Positions 58,107 through 64,000 of a DNA stretch of 64,000 nt are shown here, piece by piece (position 1 is the first letter of the stretch; the number at the start of each line of letters is the position of its first letter). Source of the DNA: Kribbella pittospori (GTDB taxonomy: Bacteria; Actinomycetota; Actinomycetes; Propionibacteriales; Kribbellaceae); NCBI RefSeq assembly GCF_004331465.1, contig NZ_SJKB01000002.1:186001-250000 (forward strand). The letters run 5' to 3'. The notes under the pieces are model-generated. The model saw only the letters and a list, made by a program, of their open reading frames with translations, did no database searches and had not been told where the DNA came from. The translations under genes and the position numbers were made by a program.

Positions 58107-58946
58107 ATGGAACTCATCCTGATCATCGCGGTTGTGGTGATCGCGGTGCTCGCATATCGCTCGTACCGTCGGACCCAGCTGCAGAACAAGCAGCAGCACC
58201 AGATCACCGCCGCCGAACTGGAATCGGTGAAGCGGACCGCCGACGAGGACATCACCCGGTTCGGCGAGGAGCTGCAGGACCTCGACCTGGACATGGTGGG
58301 CAAGGACCTCGGCGACGGGGCCCGGCAGGATTACCAGCGCGCGCTGGACTCCTACGAGTCGGCCAAGGAGGCGGTCGGCCAGGTCACCGAGGCCGATCAG
58401 ATCAAGCACGTGATCGAGATCCTCGAGGACGGCCGGTACGCGGCTGCCTGTGTGCGCGCTCGCGTGAACGGCGAGCCGCTGCCGCAGCGCCGCCCGTCCT
58501 GCTTCTTCAACCCGCAGCACGGTCCGTCCGTGGTGGACGTGACCTGGGCGCCGCCGGGCGGTGCGCCGCGTGAGGTGCCGGCCTGTGCGGCCGACGCCGA
58601 GCGGGTCCGCGCCGGCGCCGAGCCGGACGTCCGCAAGGTGATGGTCGGCCCGCAGCGGGTGCCGTACTGGGAGGCCGGCCCGGCCTACTCGCCGTACGCG
58701 CAGGGCATGTTCGGCGCGCTGGGCGGTGTGATGACCGGCATGTTCCTCGGCACGATGCTCGGCGGCATGTTCGCCGGTGGCGGCTACGGGGACTACGCGG
58801 CCGGGTACGACGCCGGCATGGCCGACGGTGGCGGTGACGGCGGCGGCGATGGTGGCGGTGACGGTGGCGACTTCAACATGGGCGACGGCGGCGGCGACTC
58901 CGGCGGCTGGGACTTCGGCGGCGGAGACTTCGGCGGCGACTTCTGA
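58107..58946 (+). CDS. Membrane-anchored protein with Gly/Asp-rich C-terminus
   Basis: From ATG 58107 (AGAGG seven bases upstream) the protein has 279 residues. One N-terminal transmembrane helix (about 2-20) leads to a helical coiled region (about 22-130: L-E-S-V-K-R-T-A-D-E-D-I) with conserved-looking C-V-R-A-R and P-S-C-F-F-N-P-Q-H-G. A hydrophobic G-M-F-G-A-L-G-G-V stretch comes next. The tail has repeated G-G-G-D blocks and ends G-G-G-D-F-G-G-D-F. I recognise this general type in actinobacteria but know no function. A strong terminator follows. Confidence 0.82.
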   Translation: MELILIIAVVVIAVLAYRSYRRTQLQNKQQHQITAAELESVKRTADEDITRFGEELQDLDLDMVGKDLGDGARQDYQRALDSYESAKEAVGQVTEADQIKHVIEILEDGRYAAACVRARVNGEPLPQRRPSCFFNPQHGPSVVDVTWAPPGGAPREVPACAADAERVRAGAEPDVRKVMVGPQRVPYWEAGPAYSPYAQGMFGALGGVMTGMFLGTMLGGMFAGGGYGDYAAGYDAGMADGGGDGGGDGGGDGGDFNMGDGGGDSGGWDFGGGDFGGDF

Positions 58947-58961
58947 CCGACCGCTCCACAG

Positions 58962-58999
58962 AACCACCCGCGGACACCTGTCCGCGGGTGGTTTTTGTT
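58962..58999 (+). terminator. Rho-independent terminator
   Basis: AACCACCCGCGGACA and TGTCCGCGGGTGGTT form a perfect 15-bp stem around a CC tip (58962-58993), followed by a TTTTTGTT run (58992-58999). This is the clearest factor-independent terminator in the window. It lies 15 bp after the Gly/Asp-rich gene's stop. Confidence 0.93.
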
Positions 59000-59120
59000 G
59001 CGGGGCACCAGCAGCAACTGGCAGACACACGACTTGGCGGGTACAGGCCAGCGGGGACGTCTTGCTCGCGCGTCCTGCCGGTGGTGAGGATCACGGCGGC
59101 GAACCATCTGGGGAGGATCC

Positions 59121-62100
59121 GTGAGGCGACACCTTCGGCGTACCGTGATCGGCGTACTGGCGGCGGGGCTGCTCGCCACGTCGGGGGTGAGTGCGCGAGC
59201 CGACGAACAACCCGGCAAGGTCGAGCGGGCCCTGGCTGCGCAGCTCGATGCGGGGCAGTCCGGCTTCTGGGTGCGTTTCGCGCGGCAGCCCGAGCTGAAG
59301 ACCGCGGCACGGATCACCGACTGGAAAGCGCGCGGTGAGGCCGTCGTCTCCGCCCTGCGCACCAAGGCGGACAGTGATCAATCGAAGGCGGTCCAAGTAC
59401 TGCGAGCCGCGAAGGCGGACTACGTCTCGCTCTACATCGACAACTCGATCTACGTCCGGAACGGCAGCCGTGAACTCGCGGCGAAGCTCGAGGCAGACCC
59501 GGACGTCGTGTCCCTGCAGGCTCCCAAGACGTACGCCTTGCCGAAGCTGTCGACCACACCGAAGGCCAACGCCACCGCAGGTCTCGAGTGGGGCGTCTCG
59601 GCCGTCCACGCCGACCAGGTCTGGAGCCGGTACGGCGCCACCGGTCAGGGCATCGTGGTCGGGAGCATCGACTCGGGAGCGCAGTACGACCACCCGGCGC
59701 TGGTGCAGCAGTATCGCGGCACCAACGCCGACGGGACGTTCAGCCACGACTACAACTGGTACGACCCGGGCCGGGTCTGTCCGACCGACGCGCCGTGCGA
59801 CAACGTCGGGCACGGCAGCCACACGATCGGCACGATGGTCGGCGACGATCACGCCGGCCACCAGATCGGTGTCGCCCCCGGTGCCCGCTGGATCTCCGCG
59901 AAGGGCTGCGAGACCCCTGACGGCTGCACGGATGTGTCGCTCGCGCTGAGCGCGCAGTGGATGCTGGCGCCGACCAAGCTGGACGGGTCCGACCCGGACC
60001 CGTCGAAGCGGCCGAACGTCATCAACAACTCGTGGTCCGGGTTGCCGAACGACCCGTGGTACCAGGACTGGGTCCGGCAGTGGGTTGCCGCCGGCATCTT
60101 CACGACCTTTGCCGCCGGCAACGACGGACCGGCCTGTGCGACCGTTGCCTCGCCGGGTGACTACGCCGAGTCGTACGCCGTCGGCGCGGTCGACGAGCAC
60201 GGCGCCGTGGCGAGCTTCTCCGCGCGCGGCAACCCGGCGTCCGGCACCATCAAGCCCGACATCGTCGCTCCGGGTCAGATGATCCTGTCCAGCGTTCCGG
60301 GCAACCGGTTCGGCTACTCGAGCGGTACGTCGATGGCCGCACCGCACCTCAGCGGCGCTGTCGCCCTGCTGCTGTCGGCGGCTCCGTCGCTGATCGGCGA
60401 CGTACAGGCCACTCGGGCGCTCCTGGACCGGTCCGCGCACGATCACGACGACACCAGTTGCGGCGGTACGCCGGCCGACAACAACGTCTACGGCGAAGGC
60501 ATGCTCGACGTCTACGAAGCCGTCAGCGACGCACCGCGCGCCAACGCGGGCCTGCTCACCGGCACCGTGACCGACGACACGGGCAAACCGCTGCCCGGCG
60601 CCAAACTCAGCGCCCCCGACAGCAACGTCGTGACGACTGGCACCGACGGGACGTACCGGCTGTACCTCGATGCGGGCGATCACGACGTGACCGTGCAGTC
60701 GTTCGGCTACGCCACGCAGACCTTCCACGTGCAGATCGGGGCCCAGACCACGACAACGAAGAACCTTGAGCTCAGTACGACGCCACGCTCGACGCTGAGC
60801 GGGCTCGTCCGGGACGGCTCGGGTCACGGCTGGCCGCTCTACGCCAAGCTGACGATCGACGGCGTACCCGGGCAGTGGTACACCGATCCGCGCACCGGCC
60901 GGTACACGATCGACATGCCGGTCGGCACCACCCACAAGCTGGTCGTCCAGCCCGTGTACGGCGGCTACACCACCACGAGCGTCGACGTACTGCTGACCGA
61001 TGACCTGGTCAAGGACGTCAGCATCGAGATCGACACCAAGACCTGCACGGCACCCGGGTACGACGCCGAATGCCAGAAGGTGCGCGGCGGACTGGTGCAG
61101 GGCGTCGTCAAGGACGCGAACACCAATCAGCCGGTCAACGGCGCGACCATCACCCGCGCCGGTCAGTCGGCGACGACGGTCACCACCCCGGACGACCCCG
61201 CGCTGTCGGACGGGTTCTACTGGTTGTTCGCACCGGCCGGCACCGAGAAGGCCGCCGTGGCGATGCACGGCTATCAACAGCAGAAGAAGGCCGTCACAGT
61301 CCAGACCGACTGGGTGCGGCCGTTGAACTTCGCACTGAAGGCCGGCCGGCTGACGGTGGCGGAGTCTGGCGTCGACGCCACGATCAGGCTCGGCAAGTCC
61401 ACGCAGAAGACGATCACCATCACCAACGACGGCACGGCGCCGGCGACGTACTCGATCGCGGACACGCAGCGCGGATTCGACCTGCAGCAGTCGCTCAAGG
61501 CTGCTGGAACCACTCCGGTACGGCGTACTCCGGCGCAGCCCCAGCCTGGGCGCATCACCAGTGGCGGCGCTCAACCGGCCGCGGCTCAACCTGCCGCCGA
61601 GTGGTGGGTGCCGGTGGCGAACTATCCGGTGCCGGTGAAGGACAACGCCGCAGCGGCGCATGACGGTCTGCTCTACTCGTTCGGTGGCGCGCTGGCCGAC
61701 GGCACTCCTACTCCGGTGTCGTTCGTCTACGACCCGGCGCAGCTGCAGTGGCGCCGGCTGACTGACATGCCGGAGGCGCGGCAGAAGCCCGCCGCCGGGT
61801 TCGTGGACGGCAAGTTCTACGTGGTGAGCGGATGGGGGCCGTCGGGCGCTCCGGCGCCGAAGACGCTGATCTACGACCCGGCCGCGAACCGCTGGAGCTC
61901 CGGCGCTGCGAACCCGAAGCCCTGGGGTGCGGCAGGTTCGGCGGTTGTCGACGGCAAGGTCTACTCGGTCGGCGGGTGCGTCGACGAGTGTCAGTCCGCC
62001 ACCACCGACGTGACGGCGTACGACGTGGCGCACAACCGGTTCGACACGGTGGCGCCGTACCCGGAGCCGATCTCGTGGGTGTCCTGCGGTGGGATCGAAG

Positions 62101-62957
62101 GCAAGCTGTACTGCTCAGGCGGTCTCGGGTCGGACGGTTCTCCGCGCCCGCAGAGCACCTCGCACAGCTACGTCTACGATCCGGCGACGAACAGCTGGGC
62201 ACGCGTCGCGGACATCCCGCTGGACCTGTGGGCGAGCAGCTACGCCGTTGCCAATGGGCAGCTGGCGGTCACCGGCGGCGCGGCGATGGACTCGACCGTG
62301 CTGACCAACGAGGGCTTCGTCTACGACCCGGGCACCGACCGGTGGACCGCCCTGCCGAACTCGGCCAACGGCATCTACCGGGGCGCGGCGGCCTGTGGCC
62401 TGTACCGCGTGGGCGGTCTGCAGGACGCCCGTGCCGTCCCGTACACCGAGCAGCTCCCCGCCTACGGCACCTGCGACGACGCAGGGACCGACGCACCCTG
62501 GCTGACCGAGTCCGTCACCACCGGCACGCTGGCCCAGAAGGCGAGTGTGACCGTCACGCTGACGATGGACTCCGGGGAGCTGTCCCAGCCGGGTGTCTAC
62601 CGATCCGCGGTGTCGGTCCGCGAGGACACGCCGTACGCCGCTCCCTCGGTCGACGTCATGCTGACCGCGCAGGCGCCAGCCAACTGGGCTCGGCTCTCGG
62701 GCACTGTGATCGGGCGGACCTGTGACGGCGACACGATTCCCCTGGCCGGTGCGACCGTCGCGATCGACCGCCGCGCCAACTCCTGGACGCTCGCCACCGC
62801 GAACGACGGCGGCTACGCCCTCTGGCTGCCCGGCGGCGGACCGAAGGCCCGCGTAGTGGTCGCCGCCCCCGACTACCGACCGGCCTCGGTCGACGTGGCC
62901 CTCCGCCAGGGTTCTGACACCCGTCTGCCCTTCACCCTGGAGCCGCTGTACTGCTGA
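59121..62957 (+). CDS. Secreted S8 (subtilisin-like) peptidase with carboxypeptidase-regulatory and Kelch domains
   Basis: The 1278-residue protein starts at GTG 59121 after GGAGGATCC. It has a signal peptide (about 1-27), a propeptide, and a subtilase domain with the full triad: S-I-D-S-G (D184), G-H-G-S-H (H231), G-T-S-M-A-A-P (S404), plus oxyanion N334 in A-A-G-N-D-G. Three carboxypeptidase-regulatory-like beta domains follow (L-T-G-T-V-T-D-D, L-S-G-L-V-R-D-G, V-Q-G-V-V-K-D-A). A six-bladed Kelch propeller (about 830-1120) and a last beta domain (L-S-G-T-V-I-G-R-T) complete it. It likely acts outside the cell and binds a partner or polymer by its C-terminal half. Substrate unknown. Confidence 0.92.
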   Translation: MRRHLRRTVIGVLAAGLLATSGVSARADEQPGKVERALAAQLDAGQSGFWVRFARQPELKTAARITDWKARGEAVVSALRTKADSDQSKAVQVLRAAKADYVSLYIDNSIYVRNGSRELAAKLEADPDVVSLQAPKTYALPKLSTTPKANATAGLEWGVSAVHADQVWSRYGATGQGIVVGSIDSGAQYDHPALVQQYRGTNADGTFSHDYNWYDPGRVCPTDAPCDNVGHGSHTIGTMVGDDHAGHQIGVAPGARWISAKGCETPDGCTDVSLALSAQWMLAPTKLDGSDPDPSKRPNVINNSWSGLPNDPWYQDWVRQWVAAGIFTTFAAGNDGPACATVASPGDYAESYAVGAVDEHGAVASFSARGNPASGTIKPDIVAPGQMILSSVPGNRFGYSSGTSMAAPHLSGAVALLLSAAPSLIGDVQATRALLDRSAHDHDDTSCGGTPADNNVYGEGMLDVYEAVSDAPRANAGLLTGTVTDDTGKPLPGAKLSAPDSNVVTTGTDGTYRLYLDAGDHDVTVQSFGYATQTFHVQIGAQTTTTKNLELSTTPRSTLSGLVRDGSGHGWPLYAKLTIDGVPGQWYTDPRTGRYTIDMPVGTTHKLVVQPVYGGYTTTSVDVLLTDDLVKDVSIEIDTKTCTAPGYDAECQKVRGGLVQGVVKDANTNQPVNGATITRAGQSATTVTTPDDPALSDGFYWLFAPAGTEKAAVAMHGYQQQKKAVTVQTDWVRPLNFALKAGRLTVAESGVDATIRLGKSTQKTITITNDGTAPATYSIADTQRGFDLQQSLKAAGTTPVRRTPAQPQPGRITSGGAQPAAAQPAAEWWVPVANYPVPVKDNAAAAHDGLLYSFGGALADGTPTPVSFVYDPAQLQWRRLTDMPEARQKPAAGFVDGKFYVVSGWGPSGAPAPKTLIYDPAANRWSSGAANPKPWGAAGSAVVDGKVYSVGGCVDECQSATTDVTAYDVAHNRFDTVAPYPEPISWVSCGGIEGKLYCSGGLGSDGSPRPQSTSHSYVYDPATNSWARVADIPLDLWASSYAVANGQLAVTGGAAMDSTVLTNEGFVYDPGTDRWTALPNSANGIYRGAAACGLYRVGGLQDARAVPYTEQLPAYGTCDDAGTDAPWLTESVTTGTLAQKASVTVTLTMDSGELSQPGVYRSAVSVREDTPYAAPSVDVMLTAQAPANWARLSGTVIGRTCDGDTIPLAGATVAIDRRANSWTLATANDGGYALWLPGGGPKARVVVAAPDYRPASVDVALRQGSDTRLPFTLEPLYC

Positions 62958-62961
62958 GCGG

Positions 62962-64000
62962 TCAGCTGCGGAGGTGGAGGCGCCGGGCTGCTTCAGCGAT
63001 GGATCCGGTGATGGAGGGGTAGACGGTGAAGGACTGGGCGACCTGATCGACTGTGAGGCGGGCGCCGACGGCCAGTGAGATCGGGTGGATGAGCTCACTG
63101 GCCCGTGGCGCGACGACGACGCCGCCGACCACGATGCCGGTGTTCGGCAGGCAGAACAGCTTCACGAAACCGTCCCGGACACCCTGCATCTTGGCCCGGG
63201 CGTTGTCGGCCAGCGGCACCTTCACGACCATCGCCGTACTGCCGCCGGCGTCGACGACCGCCTGGGTCAGGCCGACTGTGGCGATCTCGGGCGCGGTGAA
63301 GACGTTCGACGACACGGTCGACTGGTCCAGCGGGGAGACCGCGTCGCCGAGGGCGTGCGACATGGCGATCCGGCCCTGCATGGCCGCGACCGAGGCGAGC
63401 ATCAGTACGCCGGTGCAGTCGCCGGCCGCGTAGACGCCACGGGCCGTCGTCCGGGAGACCCGGTCGACCGTGACGAAGCCGCCGTCGCCGAGCGACACGC
63501 CCGACTCGACCAATCCCATGTCGTCGGTGTTCGGCAGCGATCCGACCGCGAGCAGCGCGTGCGAACCCTCCACCGTCCGGCCGTCGGTCAGCGTCACCAC
63601 GACCCCGTCGCCCTGCCGTTTGACCGACTCGGCCCGGGACTTGCCCAGCACGGTCAGCCCGCGCCGCTTGAACACGTCCTCCAGTACGGCGGCCGCATCG
63701 GCGTCCTCTCCGGGGAGCACCCGGTCCCGGGACGACACCAGGACGACGTCGCTGCCGAGGGCGTCGTACCCGCTGGCGAACTCCGCACCGGTGACACCGG
63801 AGCCGACCACGATCAGCCGCTCCGGCAGTTCCTCGAGCTCGTAGACCTGCTCCCAGGTCAGGATCCGCTCGCCGTCCGGCTCCGAGCCCTTGAGGATGCG
63901 CGGCCTTGCACCAGTGGCGATCAGGACGACATCCGCGTCCAGCCGTTCGTTGCCGACGACCACGGTCTCGGGGCCGTCCAGCCGGCCGCGACCCTTGATC
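62962..64000 (-). CDS. lpdA: NAD(P)H-quinone/disulfide-reductase-family flavoprotein (LpdA type), partial
   Basis: The frame runs off the right edge; the N-terminal FAD-binding part is outside the window. Visible are V-L-I-A-T-G-A-R-P-R (FAD-domain end), the NAD(P) dinucleotide site L-I-V-V-G-S-G-V-T-G-A-E-F-A-S-G-Y, the second FAD motif G-V-Y-A-A-G-D-C-T-G, and a dimerisation domain ending R-R-L-H-L-R-S. The interface lacks the H-x-x-H-P-T pair of classical lipoamide dehydrogenases, and reads Y-P-S-I-T-G-S-I-A-E-A. This matches the actinobacterial LpdA (quinone reductase) group. Its end is 4 bp from the S8 stop, facing it. Confidence 0.85.
   Translation of the reverse strand, partial: IKGRGRLDGPETVVVGNERLDADVVLIATGARPRILKGSEPDGERILTWEQVYELEELPERLIVVGSGVTGAEFASGYDALGSDVVLVSSRDRVLPGEDADAAAVLEDVFKRRGLTVLGKSRAESVKRQGDGVVVTLTDGRTVEGSHALLAVGSLPNTDDMGLVESGVSLGDGGFVTVDRVSRTTARGVYAAGDCTGVLMLASVAAMQGRIAMSHALGDAVSPLDQSTVSSNVFTAPEIATVGLTQAVVDAGGSTAMVVKVPLADNARAKMQGVRDGFVKLFCLPNTGIVVGGVVVAPRASELIHPISLAVGARLTVDQVAQSFTVYPSITGSIAEAARRLHLRS

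Noticed and set aside
59091-62033. A 980-codon minus-strand open frame opposite the S8 peptidase
   Set aside because: The plus-strand gene has a full signal peptide, catalytic triad and domain repeats; the antisense frame has low-complexity Arg/Val/Gly composition typical of GC-rich shadows.

Overview
The window is chromosomal DNA from a high-GC actinobacterium. Several things point there: dense ATGA/GTGA start-stop overlaps, many GTG starts, an acyl-CoA carboxylase with an epsilon subunit, a mycothiol-type maleylpyruvate isomerase family protein, a GlnR-like nitrogen box, a Zur box, and a DUF222/13E12 HNH endonuclease. The overall style suggests Propionibacteriales, most like Kribbella, but that is inference without a database search. 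I see no tRNA, rRNA, CRISPR array, transposase or prophage. The gene content looks like stable core chromosome plus a few fast-changing loci.

Layout, 1-28 kb. The left edge holds the end of an OFA-type MFS transporter with its tiny partner ORF, then an AraC-DinB regulator and a MOSC protein. On the minus strand birA is coupled to ppc. A TetR gene with tandem operators faces an SCP2-domain gene, followed by pccB-accE (acyl-CoA carboxylase). A minus-strand pair encodes a DUF885 peptidase-like protein and a Maf-methyltransferase fusion. Next are a membrane zinc metallopeptidase, a YjbR protein, a DHA2 exporter with a divergent TetR, and a five-gene DUF4129/MoxR/DUF58 membrane cluster. An Eis-like acetyltransferase then precedes a CobW-like protein whose promoter spacer is occupied by a near-perfect Zur box. 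After MDMPI, HpaI-like and phosphotransferase genes comes a LiuR-like MerR gene divergent from an acyl-CoA dehydrogenase/carboxyltransferase operon.

Layout, 28-47 kb. The centre is a minus-strand nitrate assimilation operon, read from 38.3 down to 28.5 kb: narK, nasA, an FAD/BFD oxidoreductase that runs in frame without a stop into nirB, nirD, hemD fused to a winged helix, and a CbiX-type chelatase. The last two fit siroheme supply for NirB. A GlnR-type box precedes narK. Then come an MMPL transporter, a DUF1905/YdeI protein, an Nramp-like carrier that lacks the family's metal-binding motifs, a frameshifted nucleotidyltransferase, a secreted protein with a duplicated domain, and two tandem SMP-30 lactonase genes divergent from an Lrp/AsnC gene.

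Layout, 47-64 kb. The biotin-carrying carboxylase subunit (accA3 type) lies here and may serve both carboxyltransferases seen earlier. It is followed by a frameshifted DUF222-HNH gene with ten exact-length 33-bp repeats and a repeat-rich gap. Then come NUDIX and cyclophilin genes, and a block of secreted or cell-envelope proteins: GH76, SpoIID/LytB, peptidoglycan amidase with LGFP repeats, and an S8 protease with Kelch repeats. The last gene is the 3' part of an LpdA-type flavoprotein, cut by the window edge.

Most worth following up are the Zur-controlled, apparently GTPase-dead CobW protein; the Nramp-fold carrier without Nramp motifs; the Maf-methyltransferase and FAD-NirB fusions; the LiuR-like regulon; and the repeat-bearing, frameshifted HNH gene.
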